Origin: Tulasnella sp. 424
Taxonomy: Eukaryota; Basidiomycota; Agaricomycetes; Cantharellales; Tulasnellaceae
Assembly (NCBI GenBank): GCA_019633425.1
Contig: WSUB01000070.1
Location: 124,001 to 188,000, forward strand
Direction: 5' to 3'
DNA length: 64,000 nt
The notes under the pieces are model-generated. The model ran no database searches. It worked only from the letters and a program-made list of their open reading frames with translations, and was not told the origin of the DNA. This document shows positions 1-12,665 of this stretch, piece after piece; the stretch's first letter is position 1; the number at the start of each line of letters is the position of its first letter. The translations under genes were made by a program, and so were the position numbers.

Positions 1-3000
1 CCTCCGAGGCCTCTGCTCATGAGGACGAACATGCCATTGGGCCCGCTTCCGCCATCGCTCAGCAAAACTTCGCACCTCAGCAGCTAGGCCATACGGACCT
101 ATCATCATCAGTGGCAACAGCTGCAGCGATTGCACCTAACCTGGGTATGTCCAGCCCCAACAAAAGCACTGGCGGGGACGAAATCCAACTCAAGTCGCCC
201 ACAAGTCCCTCTCGAAGACCCCAAATTCCCGATTTAACGTCTTCCAAAATCACTGGTCGAAACGCCCGCTTTCGCTCGGCCGTGATGAAAGTCATTCGGC
301 TCAACCAAATTTGCAGTCTATCGGATGATGAACCCGGTGTGAACGTCTTGAGCGGTGCTGCGGCGGCCATCTACGGACACATCCGCGAGAGGTGTTCAAT
401 CGACGTGATGGATTACGGTCCAACCAGGTTCAACCATACCAAGCTTTCCAATGAGGAGCTCGAAAACCACATTGTGAGTGCTTCGGTTGTGGTTCGATTC
501 TATTTTTAGTTTTCCTATTTTTGATGCACTCGGATCTCGACCGAGGGTGCTACCACGCGGTTTCGACGCAAATTATAAAACTGTCACCCGCTTGCCTGCG
601 TCAGCTCCACGACCCCACGACTGCGTCCTCGGTTTTATCACATCGACCTTCACCGTCATTGACCACGTTCATTTCATGCCAAAATAGGCTAATGGATCCA
701 GTACAAGGCCACTCTGGGCAAAAGTACGCTGGATCAACATCGGTGGCGTTTCCTGGGATGTCATCAAAACATTAGCACTTCAATACGGTATGTTGAGACT
801 GAGGAGCGCAGCGCCAGGGGACTCACCCGGCCGACAAACATCTGCAGAGATCCATCCGCTCGCTATCGAAGATATCCTTCACGGTCGCCAAACCTACAGC
901 TCCAGAGCAGACTACTACAGCAAACATCTCTTCATTCGTATGCTCTGCCACACGCTTAAAGACGATGACGATACCTCACCCAACATCAAAGCACCCAACG
1001 CTCCGCTTCAGGAAGGGGGCGGTACTGGCAATACCAACCCAACGCCTCCACCCACCTACTCAGCCGGGTCCGAGGAGGCTACTCTCGCTCCAGAGGAAGA
1101 TCTCTACGCTCGAAACGGCCACACCAGAGGGTTGTTTAAAAGACGAACTGCAATGCCTACCGGACATAGTTCTCGCATTCGGACTCTTGCGGCCACATCC
1201 CTCTCTGGTGCCCAACCTTGGATAGAGTTGGAACGGTTGAGCGATCCTGAAAAGGTTTGGGCGAGGAGCGTGTATCCTGATTTGGGAGGCGGAGGCGGTA
1301 GCGCGAGGTCTACTGCGAGAAAGTATTCGATGCAGCTCGCGTCGATGTTCGAGACTAACGTGAGTACTCTCCCGTCGTGTAGTGTACGGGCGTCAAGTGG
1401 GCGAAGGTTTTGCTGAACGACCAGGCTTACTAGTTTAACTCTCCAAACGCGAGAACTCAAGCAACGATCAACGAGCTAAAGAAAGGTGAACGAGTGGAAG
1501 TGAAACTCCGAAACCTGTATTGCATTATGTTCAGAGACGGTGAGCGGTGACGGTCCTCTTGAACAGGTTTGCGGCGTTCCGTCGAGCCGGGGGGTCTGAC
1601 CACACTGTTCTCTACGACTCATGCATCCCACTTTACCTTCTCTATCTCCTTAGGTACTCTGATTACAATTCATCAAGACGTCTCAAGCGATTTCTTTCAC
1701 CCAATCATGAGTCGGTTGAAGCAGGTCTGCATCGTCCTTTTATCCTGTCATGGAAATCAAGAGCTAATTACAAAAACGCCGCACACAGCGTGATACCCTC
1801 CTCCGAAGCACACCGGATGTTTCTTTACTCCTTCAAGGAATTATCGATCTTCGTAAGAGCACCTTTCCTCCAGCGTCTCCGCGTTTCAGAACCGACGCTC
1901 ACCGTTTCTTCACATGTCTAGTTGTCGACCACGCGGTAGAAGTAGTCGACAGATACCAGGAACAGATCGTGAAATTCGAACGAGACATATTGACCAGACC
2001 GAGAGTGAAGACGCTCAGATTCCGTACGTTTATCGTTCCTGCCTAGCCTTCCGCTCCATGTACGTTTCTCCGCTTACCGACAACTCCCTACCAAAAACAA
2101 CAGTTCACATCGCCTCAGGAGACTTAACAATGCACAAAAGAACTCTAACCCCACTTAAATCTTTAATCTACGGACTGCGGCGTTACGACTCCGATCGAGC
2201 CACCGCTCAAGGGAATCCGCGGGATCCTAAATTCGATAAGAAGAAGATCGAAGGGTTTATGAGTCACAAGTCCAAGATTTACCTGGTGAGTTTCGTGCCC
2301 TGATTAGCGATTGAGTCGAGTTGTGGTAGCGGGTTTGGGTTGGGGACACTCTATGAGAAGAGAAGACTAAGTCGTTTAATGATTTGGCTTGCAGGCCGAC
2401 GTCATGGATCACATGGATTACATTCTCGCGTCGTTGGCGATGTTTGAGAGTGTCACGGAGAACTTGATTGCGTACACGTTTAACATGGTTTCGAATGATA
2501 TGAACACCACGATGTGAGTTTCCTTCGTTTCGTAGACACATACTACCTGGCCTTCATGCTGACAATATATTTTCTTTCGACCGTTACTTCCGGAACACGA
2601 TCTTATTTCCTACTACACATGTATAGGCGGACCCTCATGATAACTACAGTCATTTTCTTCCCTATCAGTTTCTTAACAGGTTACTTTGGAATGAACTTCC
2701 ACACCGAATATGTGAAAACTACATCGGAATGGTTCTATTGGACTTTAGCTCTCCCGATCCTAGTGGGTTCCCACCGTCATCCCTCTTCGAATGATACTGA
2801 CGACTGGTGGAATCGTTCCATTGGGATGTCGCTGCCTTTTCGACTATAGGCAGTCTCGTTGTTGGGTTTCAATATCTTCAATATTATCAACTTCTTCCAT
2901 TGGGTGAAGAAGAAGATGGTTCAGAGGCAGATTGGAGGTGCGTGTTTTAATATTCGAGGTGCTGAACACAGAACCAACTAATGCGCGACATCCTCGTTAA

Positions 3001-3047
3001 CTTAGCTTTATATAGCTAGGCGGAAAATACGAGGGAATCTGGGCTGA
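1..3047 (+). CDS. CorA-like Mg2+ transporter, copy 1 (5' end off window)
   Basis: Probable membrane Mg2+ channel/transporter of the fungal CorA/ALR type. Twelve exons: 1-473, 688-787, 848-1359, 1434-1539, 1654-1724, 1789-1852, 1922-2023, 2104-2285, 2395-2513, 2627-2762, 2850-2937, 3016-3047. All junctions are GT-AG and keep one frame for 660 residues before TGA. The family signature GMN follows the first membrane helix in exon 10 (context TGYFGMNF); a second helix follows and the tail is short and basic. By comparison with the tandem paralog at 4080 the start codon lies about 55 bp before the window. Exons 2, 5-9 and 11 have exactly the lengths of the paralog; exon 10 is one codon shorter. 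The gene looks intact although no single long open frame shows it. The transported ion is inferred from the family. Confidence 0.88.
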
Positions 3048-4079
3048 CCGAAGCGGGCATCATTCAAGGGCTCTTCCATGATATATACCTTATGAATGTC
3101 GATTTTTTGACTTTCCCATCCTTGGACATTCCCGAAACGCGGAAGGGTATGATGTTGCGACAACTCGGTGGGCGTACATTTCGAAGCATCACACCAGGTC
3201 ATAATCGGATTTCTCTCTCTCCTCCACATTATCGTGCGGTAGTAAGAACCTCGGCATGACCGTGGCCTCAGTGCACTCACCGCGATTCCCGTCGGGTTGG
3301 TTACACATCAGATAATATGACAAGGCTATGTTTTCGCATGCGGTCTGCTTTTGCGTTCCCCGTACACTTTTCATGTCAGGCAAACACGGGCATGGGAACC
3401 TCGGAGCGATGCTTCTGGTCGTAAGTACTCGGCTGAAATGCATCCGGTCGTCTTCCGCTATGCCGGACCGCTTGGCTGTGCCAGGACCCCTGTCACCGAT
3501 GAAAAGGGTTTCCACGAAAATCTTACCCTTCTCTGTCTCTGAGAAATTTTGTATTATTCTTCTGCCTATCCTATCCCTTGGGGAAGGACAGCAATCTTAT
3601 TCTTGGCCGACGGCTAGGACGGGAAGGCCCAAATTTCTTATTGTTTGACGGCTACTTGAGGCGAGAGTCGCGAGACCACAGCAAGTCTTGCGCGCCTTCG
3701 GTCGTGATGGAGCCCTTCCTAAGTTCTTTTTCTTATTCTCTGGCAACGACTACGTTCGTCCAACTGCCCTTCGTCTTATATTTTGGCGGCGAATAGGCTG
3801 CCGGCCACCTCTTGTCGCTTGGCGGAGTAGTTCGTCTTGTTGTTGGACCAGACCGAAATCTTAGGCTATCCCTTTCAGTAGTGACCGGGGTCCTGCTGTA
3901 CCTAGACGGTGCAAGACACCACCGAGCAGGAGTGCGGAAGCGCCCAGGGAAATTCCCATCGGATCCTAAATCGAGACGCGCAGACATGAGGTTTCCCCCC
4001 TTCAGTCCACTTTTCAACACCCCCCTTCAACTTCGCTACTCCCCAAGCCTATTCCAACCTCATACATCCTTAATTAGTA
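3048..4079. other. intergenic region between the CorA copies
   Basis: No gene recognised. Short open frames on both strands lack domain-like content. The stretch at about 3730-3915 resembles 63330-63520 (see repeat entry). The last 100 bases before the ATG at 4080 are rich in C/T, as is common upstream of fungal genes, and should hold the promoter of copy 2. Confidence 0.5.
3730..3915. repeat. degenerate dispersed repeat, related to 63330-63520
   Basis: Shares several blocks in the same order with 63330-63520: a block reading ACGTTCGTCCAAC followed by GCCCTTC, then GGCGGAGT, then CTATCC and GTAGTGAC. The copies are diverged with small indels. No ends, inverted repeats or coding capacity are visible, so the nature of the element is unknown. 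Confidence 0.5.
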
Positions 4080-7054
4080 ATGGCTCGCAGCGACTACTCT
4101 TCAGATCCAGATGATGGCTCAATCACCTCCTCCGGCTCCGCTCACGAGGACGAAATGGCCATTGGTCCCACTTCCGCCGTCGCTCAGCAGAAATTGGCGC
4201 CTTGGCAAGCTCCCTTTACTGGTCAGTCATCATCAACGGCTGCTGCTGCAGGTACTGCACCCAACTTGGGGGTGTCCACCGGCAACAAAAACCACGGCGG
4301 AGACGAAATCCAACCAAGGTCGCCTGCAAGCCCCTCTCGAGTACCTCAACTCGCGGAGTTGCTGTCCTCCAAAATCACAGGCCCCAATGCTCGTTTCCGC
4401 TCGGTCGTGACGAAAGTCATCCGACTCAACAGGCTTCGTGGCTTGTCGGACGATGAACCGGGTGTCAACGTCGCCAGCGATGCAGCGGCGGCGATCTACG
4501 GACACATCCGCGAGAGGTGTTCGATCGACGTGATGGACTACGGTCCAACCAAGTTCAGACACACGAAGCTTACCAACGAGGAGCTCGAAAGCCACATTGT
4601 AAGTGCTTTGGAGTCGCGACTCCAATGCGTGTTTTTTTCTCCGTTGCTTCTGCTATTTTTGGGACCATTTTGATTCTGACCGACCGCGTTCATTTCACCT
4701 CGAAAATAGGCACATGAATCCCGCACCCGACCACTATGGGCAAAAGTACGCTGGATCAATATTGGTGGTATTTCCTGGGACGTGGTCAAAGCATTAGCTG
4801 TCCGATATGGTGTGTTGCAGGCTCTAATGGGCGGTCGTCGAGGCGTTCGTCGCTCACCTCACCTCTCCACTCTAAGAAATCCACCCCCTCGTCATCGAAG
4901 ATATGCTTCACGGTCGCCAGACCTACAGCTCCAAGGCGGACTACTACAACAAACACCTCTTCGTCCGTATGCTCTGCCACACCCTCAAAGAAGAGGACGA
5001 CGACTCGCCCAACGTCAAGGCGCACAATACTCCTCGATCCGACCGTAACGGCAGAAGCCCTACTCCTCCACCAACTTACACCAGCCGGCAAAATACGGTA
5101 GTAGAACCGCAAAACCAAGCTGCGATCGACCACAAATTCGAGTCGGCGGACGATCTCAAAGGTGAACAAGGCCCGAGACCCGGTCTATTTAATAGAAGGC
5201 AAGCCTCCATGCCCAGCGGACCGGGGTCTCGCGTTCGGACTCTCGCGGGCACGTCCTTCGCCGGGGCTCAGCCGTGGATGTCCTCGGACCCCATCAGCGA
5301 CCCAGAAAAGGTCTGGGCGAGGAGCGTGTACCCAAATTTGGGCGGAAATGGGAAGAGGTCCAACGCGAGGAAGTATTCGATGCAGTTGGCTTCCATGTTC
5401 GAGACCAACGTGAGTGGTGTTTTATGATGACCGTCTTTTTTCTTCATGTGTTGACCTGGCTGAGCCCCACGTTGATCCTTACAACTGCTATTAGCCTTCC
5501 CGCTCCTCCGAAACCCAAGCTAAGGTTAACGAGCTCAAGAAGGGAGAACGAGTGGAAGTGAAACTCCGAAACTTGTATTGTATCATGTTCCGAGATGGTA
5601 CGTGATCGACTTGTTCCACCCCTTTCGACCCGCTAATCATTGTGCCGCTCACGTATGTTTCTTCTATGATTAGGTACCTTGATCACAATCCATCAGGACG
5701 TATCGAGTCCTTTCTTCCATCCCATTATGAGCCGGTTGAGACAAGTGTGTTCCTGGTTTCCCGTCGGTGAAGAAAACCGATGCTGACCCTGGGGCTTATA
5801 CAACAGCGCGACACACTCCTTCGTAACACAGCCGACGTTTCGTTACTCCTTCAGGGAATCATCGACCTTTGTAAGAGCATCCTTTCTCTCCCTTTCCCCG
5901 AGTGGCTCCAATCTTAACGGTCGCCATTTTCCTCCGAATCTACAGTGGTCGACCACGCCGTCAAAGTAGTAGACAAGTACCACGAACAAATCCTTAAATT
6001 CGAAAAGGATATCCTGATTAGACCCAAAATGAAGACGGTCAAATTCCGTACGTTTCTTCCCTCCCGCTTCCATCCCCCTTTCCGCCTTTCACTGATCCAA
6101 TCCCCTCGAACCCTCTGTCTCTTTATTCGCTCCCCCACCCCGAACCGGAAAATCTACAGTGCACATCGCCTCTGGAGACTTGACGATGCACAAACGCACC
6201 TTGAGCCCCCTCAAATCTCTCATCTACGGACTCCGGCGATACGATTTGGATCGAGCTGTCGCTCAAGCCAATTCATCGGACCCTGGTTTCGACGAGAAGA
6301 AGATCACAGGGTTCATGAGTCACAAGTCCAAGATTTATTTGGTGAGTTTCTTGTCGCCGCCTTGGTTGGTCTGAAAGTGGAGAAAGACGGGGAAGGCTAA
6401 TTAATGGCTGGATCGTAGGCCGACGTCATGGACCATATGGAGTACATCCTCGCATCGTTGGAAATGTTCGAGAGCATCACGGAGAACTTAATCGCGTATA
6501 CGTTCAACATTGTCTCGTACGACATGAACACAACTATGTGGGTTTTCACTTCCGATCCATACCACCATGCTCGAGCGCTGACAATGATTCCCGTTTTATT
6601 TTACCCTTCTATTCACAACTTTCGATGACGGCCTCTTCTTACCCACCAACTCGAACAGGCGTACACTCACTATAGCGACAGTGATCTTCTTCCCTCTCAC
6701 GTTCTTGACTGGTTACTTCGGAATGAACTTCAATGGAATGTTGAGCGTTCAGGCTCACTCCGAGGCGTTCTTCTGGACTTTGGCTCTCCCTGTCATGGTG
6801 GGTTTATCCTTCATAGCCCTATATATTTTGTTGCGCGCTCCACGCACTAACGAATGGGGAAACCCCATGTTGATTTTTAGGGTGTCACGGTGCTTGCATT
6901 CAACGTCTTCAACATCCTCAATTTCTTCCATTGGGTGAAGAAGAAGTTGCTTCAGAGGCAGATCGGATGTACGTGTTTTGGATTATTGCACGTCGCGCGT
7001 GCGAGATTGCGGGAGCTGACACGAATGAACCTTTTTATAGCTCTCGCCAGATAA
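4080..7054 (+). CDS. CorA-like Mg2+ transporter, copy 2 (677 aa)
   Basis: Intact paralog of the gene just upstream, same strand. Twelve exons: 4080-4598, 4710-4809, 4877-5409, 5495-5597, 5674-5744, 5807-5870, 5946-6047, 6160-6341, 6419-6537, 6659-6797, 6881-6968, 7041-7054; total 2034 nt. The start is the first ATG of exon 1 and is preceded by a C/T-rich leader. The N-terminal 110 residues are Ser/Pro/Ala-rich and probably disordered; the CorA cytosolic domain begins near residue 110 (WINIGGISWDV, then HPLVIEDMLHGRQ). Two membrane helices lie near 600-616 and 637-660, with the invariant GMN at 619-621 between them. The product should sit in the plasma or vacuolar membrane and import Mg2+; location is not decided by the sequence. 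Tandem duplication with copy 1 is clear from identical exon boundaries. Confidence 0.92.
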
Positions 7055-7349
7055 GACCTAGGTTCGAACCCAAGGTCGATCAAAGGCCTTGGCTCCGAAG
7101 GATACAGCCGTGATCTCCCCTCTCTTAGAACCTTTTTTTATGATTCGAATTTCCTGGTTTTTGTCGTTTCCTTCATGTTCATGTCTCCTTTACGAACGGG
7201 CCTTTTTACGTGTATCTCCACTTCTACAACTCGGCCTATCCCACTCCCTCGTAGCTTTGTTTAATTTACGCGTGAGCTAGCGGGTACAAACGGATATGTA
7301 TGGGTGATATACAGGATGGTAACATCATCCCCGGGGTCATCGAGACGAC

Positions 7350-7500
7350 CTAAACGGAAGTTGCTCCGGCGCCTCCTCCTACTGGCGGTGTTCGAGACTA
7401 ACCCGACGCAATGTCACGTTGAGACGGGAAACCTGAGATGAAGCTTGTATGTACCATGTATCGAAGTGCTCTGCGGCACTCGCTGGCTTTGGGTAGGAAG
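7350..7500 (-). pseudogene. 3' relic of a kinase gene like the one at 11321-12597
   Basis: Matches the last two exons and last intron of the minus-strand kinase-like gene at 11321. The penultimate-exon end (ALRYM followed by a GTACAT donor), the intron, and a last exon encoding RTPPV...GAGAT then TAG at 7350-7352 are all recognisable. Nothing of the kinase core remains upstream of about 7500. It sits on the opposite strand to the kinase-TPR gene whose start is 490 bp away. It confirms that the short C-terminal exon of the 11321 gene is real, since its frame is conserved between the two. Confidence 0.7.
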
Positions 7501-7992
7501 AGGGAGACAATATTTGCGCATCCAAATGCACTCAGGCCTCTGGATGGTTTCAAGCCGAAGCCAGCGCAATTCAAGGACACATTTGGAAGCCTTCTTCATC
7601 AAACAAAGTAGGCGAACAGGGGAGAGCAGATTAAGATGCAATCTCAATCCAGTCGTAAGCTGATCTGGATAGAGTTAAGCTCGTCTTATCTTGCAACGCT
7701 TCAAACTTTTAGTGCGATCGTGCGATCTGTTGATACGCGCGACAGAACCTTAACCTCGTTGTCTGAAATCGCTGAGCATATTCCATCACAGAGTATAGAA
7801 ACCTTCTGTAGGAGGCCAACTAGCCTCATGACCCTTCGTCCCGATGAGGACGATAGAGGGGATGTCTTTTTATACCGTCCTGCCACCTCGTCCCCTCGAA
7901 CTCTCGATCCGTGCCCCCCCTCTCCAAGTAGCCCCTTCCTGACCGTAGTCTCATACGCTTGATCAACGCCCCCCCCCCCCGCCCATCCTTTG
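7501..7992. other. 5' flank of the kinase-TPR gene
   Basis: No gene seen. Contains a run of 12 C at 7969-7980, 12 bp before the proposed start codon, and probably the promoter and leader of the downstream kinase gene. Confidence 0.45.
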
Positions 7993-10421
7993 ATGCAAGG
8001 AAACGAAAGCTACGAGGCCAACCCTCAGGCGTCCGGGTCCGGTCAAGAGCCCCATCGCGAGCTCCAGCTTAGCGACAAACTAGTGCGTTCAGTCCGAGTT
8101 TCGGGGGTGGTAGCAGTGAATTGCTGACACGGTTTTATGTCTGTAGCGGGCCAGGCTCGAGAAGCTTGCCCGGTGGCGACTCGATCCCTCTTTGATCGAA
8201 TTCCCTGGAGGCGCCCCCGAGTTTCGTGGAGGATTCGCCACGGTTTCACAGGCACATTTAGCTCCGACTCTCAATCGCCAAACTTCTAAGGTGAGGGTTG
8301 TGTAGCATTAAGCTCCTCCTTGTCAGCATCGCGGCTGGTTGACCGAGTTATCTGCTCCAACAGGTTGTGGCGGTCAAGAAACTGAAGGTAAAAAATGATG
8401 CGGATGTCGAACGTGTATTGGGCGTAAGAATTCTTCCTCCTATGGCGAGCCTGATCGAAATACTGACCTCTCTTAGTTGGCACTCAGGGAATCAGAGTTC
8501 GTGGCTGAGCTTTCGCACCCCAACATTGTTGGATTCGAAGGATTTGTTGAAGATGCGTCCAAACATATAATATGGCTGGTTTTTCCATGGGAAGAAAACG
8601 GGAATTTGAGGGACTTTCTCGCGTCCGGAGAATGGGAAATTCCCGAACGAATCTTTCTGGTATGATCAACCCCGTATTCTTTGGTGCTCTGCTGAGAGAG
8701 TCGTGCTCCAGATTTACGACGTAGCAACGGGAGTTAAATATCTCCACAGTCGGACCCCGCCTGTATATCACGGCGACCTTAAATCGGTAGGCGTGCATCG
8801 CCGAAAATCTGCTTGGTGGCCTAGCTCATTCGGATTGTCTGCAGCTCAACATCTTAGTAACTGCCAAGTTCCGCGCCGTAATTACAGATTTCGGCTCTGC
8901 TCGTCGCCTAGGAGCTAAGGACTTCGACCAGGAAGCGAAGAAACGTGAACCGCAGCCAAGGCCGGAGCAAGCCACGGGCGAGGAGAGTATTACGCTTCAA
9001 GCAGTGTACTCTGTCTCAACCAACACGATAACCCTGACATGCGACAAGTACACCCTTCGCTGGGCAGCGCCTGAGCTGCTGAGGGATGAGCTACCGAGTC
9101 TTGCATGCGATATCTGGGCATTGGGCTGGATAGCTTATGAGGTCTGTCGAACCACGAGTATCATTCACCTTCAATGCTCATAGATTTCCGCCGAGATAGG
9201 TGATGACCAACACCATTCCATTCCATGATGTCAAAAGGGACGTCGCCGTAGTCAATCGGGTCATTCAAGGAGACCTTCCGTCCATCACCGACCATGCCCG
9301 CATGTCGTTAATTCAGGCGCTTTGCTCACTCATGGCCCAGTGTTGGACCAGTAACCCTGAAAAACGACCGACAGCAGCCGATTGTGTCAAATTAATCTTT
9401 CGGATGGTGAGTGAGTGGCGTGGGTAATAGACCGATGTCATCCGGTTGACCCACCACGCACTTGAAACAGCCGATGATCGTCCCAGCACCTACTCAAGCC
9501 GAAGATCTCCAGGCTTCTCAGACTCGCTATTCTATCCTTCTCCTTCAACTTGGAGAAATGTACAGACTGCAAAGCGACTTTGTCCGCGCATTAGACTGCT
9601 TCGCCAAGGCATTGAGCATGTGCACAACCACCGAGGACACCGGCGGAAAGGCTAATGCTCTGCGGGGTCTTGCTGAAGTGCATCGGTTTCAAGGAGAATA
9701 CAGCAAGGCTGCAGGTTTCTATTCCGAAGCTCTACAACTTTATACCGACATCGGCGATCAAAGACGGAGAGCTTTTTCGCTATGGGGTCTCGGTGAGACG
9801 CACCGAAACCGAGGCAACTATACCGATGCCTCCACGTCCTTCTCCGAGGCCCTACAGATTTCTACCGACATTAGTGATCAGCCCGGGAGGGGTAACGCTC
9901 TGATGGGTCTCGCCGAGGTACATCGGTTACGAGAAGAGTACGACGAGGCTATCAAATTGTATTCCGAAAGCCTCCAAATATTTGCGGAGACGGGATTTAG
10001 GCTAGGGAGAGCCAACACTTTGTGGAGTCTTGGGGACATTCATCGGTGTCGAGGGGAGCACAGCGAGGCCATCAAGTTCTACTCCGAATCCCTCCAGATA
10101 TTTACCGAAATGGGTCACAGACATGGAAGAGCCCGTGCTCTATGGGGCCTCGCTGAGGTCCATCTATCTCGAGAGGAGTACGACGATGCCACTACGTTTT
10201 ACTCCGAAGCCTTGCAGATTTCTACCGACATCGGCAGTAAACAGCAGAAAGCCGATGCTCTGCTTGGCCTTGCTCAAACACACGATCGGCAGGGCCACCA
10301 TAGTGAAGCAATATCTTGCTACACGGAAGCCTCTGACTCCTATCGAGAAGTTGGAAAGTCCCAGAGAGCAGCCGATGCTTTGAAGAAGGCGGCTGATCTC
10401 CGCACCGAAGAGGCCGCATAA
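7993..10421 (+). CDS. protein kinase with C-terminal TPR array (668 aa)
   Basis: Eight exons: 7993-8082, 8147-8290, 8364-8423, 8477-8659, 8712-8786, 8845-9141, 9200-9406, 9471-10421; every intron is phase 0. The kinase domain (about 31-352) has a glycine loop around 57-63 (RGGFATV), ATP-binding Lys83 (VAVKK), catalytic loop HGDLKS 179-184 with Asn186, DFG at 199-201 and an APE motif (WAAPEL), so it should be active. About 30 residues are inserted between DFG and APE. Residues from about 367 form seven 40-residue TPRs of the ALxGLAEVHRxxGEY type plus a partial eighth, all in one exon. The role is probably signalling with the TPRs binding a partner; substrate unknown. This kinase-plus-TPR plan is common among expanded agaricomycete kinase families. 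The first exon is the least certain part. Confidence 0.85.
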
Positions 10422-11320
10422 TGTGTTAACGGATATATTCGAGATTAGACTAGACTCTTTCTTTTCGTTGGAGTAAAATTCTGTTGTATGTGTGGTGTCT
10501 AAATTTCCATGCACTATGTTTTCATTAGCCCAAGCGCATGCACTCCGTTAGCACCCCCTGCCTGCTGTAGTAGAAATCAACGGTCTCTTGTACCATAGTT
10601 CTCTTCCTTTAAGGATACTAAATATTTCTGTACTTTCTTGGACACAATCAACCCAGCCTATTTGAGTGACAGTCCGTGAGGAATGTTAAGCCTGAAGGAT
10701 CAAGCGCGCATTGTCTGCGTCTGCGCCGCGCGAACTTCCAGGCAACTTCAGCATCAGGTTCACCACTTAGGTTAGGCCCTTAGAGCACAGCATTCGCCAA
10801 ACTCGGTAACGAAGGGATCTTTTCAAAGGGATGCCCGGAAAGAGCTATGCCCCGTCATTTTGAAGCGTTGGTGCAAAGCGGCACCGGTAAGCAACCGAAG
10901 GTGCGGGAAAGAGTCGAAGCTCGACGAGTTTCTTGGTTCCCTCGTCGGACCGTTTCGTGTCCTTCATCATCGTCTCCAAACACCAACACGACATCGTCAA
11001 CGCACAGTGCTCTCTTGTTGGTGAGTTCCTGCGCACTTCCACATCGGATGATTACTCGCTTTGCACGTCGAATGTTGACTTGGCATTTCATTTCTCTCCC
11101 TCCCTCCCTTCCCTCCGCCTTGCTCAGCCACCGTACCCCAGGTCAGACTGTAGACGCAGATACCCCGCAAACAAGCCCCAAGGTTTCTTTCCACAGTTAC
11201 TTCTCTAAAAGGTCACTTCGCTCGTCTCTCTACTCTCGGCTTGCCTGCACTCAACTCGGCTACTAATTTCAGTGTGGACCAGCCCTCTAGGCCCCCCCCC
11301 CCCCCCAAGAACCCACCCTC
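10422..11320. other. intergenic, convergent 3' flanks of two kinase genes
   Basis: No gene recognised; open frames here have no domain-like content. A run of 15 C lies at 11292-11306, just beyond the stop of the minus-strand kinase-like gene. Confidence 0.45.
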
Positions 11321-12597
11321 TCATCCATCCGTACATTTAGAAGTGTCTCCTCCATCCAAGCAAAGCTCTGCTTTCTGCGTCGCTCCAGCGCCTCCCTCTA
11401 CTGTGACTGGCGGTGTTCGAGGCTAACCCAACGCAATGTCATGTTAAGACGGAAAACCCAAGATGAAGCTTGCACGTACCATGTACCGAAGTGCTCCGCG
11501 GACCTCGCCGGCGTTGGGTCGCTGTTGTGGATCCTCCCGCCAGCAGGCCATCACTAGGACACGTAAAGTTTGATTTTGCATTTCATCTGCATGCTCCCGA
11601 GATGATGAATCACGCGTTATGACGCCACTTATGACGGTACCCGGGCTGTTGAGTTCGCCGAAGGATGTCTTTCCAGTCACAACCTGGACGGGAATTGATA
11701 TTAAATTATGGCCACTCATTGCTGTTTGGTCAAATCGCCAAAATCGACCTACCTCCCAAAACGTCCATCCAAGTGCCCAAATGTCCCTTTCGAGTGATTT
11801 CGGGCCGTCTTTGAACATCTTTGGGATTGCCCAGCGCGTTGAATAATCAGAGCCCTCAAGGTCTGAAGCCTCGATCATACGCGCTGAGCTGAAGCCAGTG
11901 ATCTCTGCATGGCCCTCTTCATTTACAATAACGTTCCCCTGTTCAAGCTGGACTAAGAATAAGCGCGGATGATTTGCCGTATTTGCCACCTACAGACTTG
12001 AGGTCTCCGTGAATGATTGGGGGGTGGAACGTGTGAAGATATTCGACTCCCGTGGCAATGTCCCACAACTAAGCGGCAAGAACGATGGTTATTGCGTGAA
12101 TGAAAAAAGAGGTTTTCCAACACATACCAAGGATATACGATGTGTCAGACCCCAAGTTCCAGAAGTAAGAAAGTCCCGAACATTCCCATGCTTTGCTTTC
12201 GGCGCGACTATCCAGGCAATTTCATGACGCAAATCCTCCACAAAGCCAATAAATTTAATAATGTTAGGGTGGGAAAGCTGGCTTAGAAGCCCCACTTCGT
12301 GTGCAAAGATCTGCAGTCAATATTAGCATAATTCTATGAGATTCGTGTCACCGCAAATACCATTGATCGGTTGTGAGTTTCGTTCTCCATGGGATCGGCA
12401 AAGTGATATCTCTTAATCATAATATCCGTTGCTATCGCTTGTGAGTCTTGAACAGGTTGTGAGAGTCGGGCAGCGACGACCGCTTCAAAGCACCCCTCCG
12501 CGATAGGATCGGACACCACGATGTGGTCGGGATTGATGCGATATCTTGACAAATCATGGAGCACCGCAACCTGGGTAACGCGTGAGACCACGTGCAT
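11321..12597 (-). CDS. kinase-like protein, probable pseudokinase (about 328 aa)
   Basis: Exons, 5' to 3': 12597-12361, 12310-12128, 12068-11994, 11938-11753, 11683-11480, 11422-11321; all phase 0. The second (183 bp) and third (75 bp) exons have exactly the lengths of the matching exons in the kinase-TPR gene at 7993. The catalytic loop is kept (HGDLKS 160-165, Asn167), as is a lysine in the beta-3 position (IMIKRY). The DFG motif is changed to GFS (180-182) and APE to IPK, so metal binding should be lost. There is no TPR array: after the kinase C-lobe only a 34-codon exon follows. The start ATG at 12597 is the first usable one; an upstream exon cannot be excluded. A relic of its 3' end lies at 7350-7500. 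Confidence 0.7.
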
Positions 12598-12665
12598 AAA
12601 GGTGTGATCGAAGGTCTTACCGCAGGGAACTGATGTCGTTCACTGTCGAAAGAAACCGGTTAGTT

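Noticed and set aside
7055..7080. tRNA B-box-like GGTTCGAACCC
   Set aside because: No A-box or foldable cloverleaf at the right distance; it lies in the 3' part of the CorA gene.
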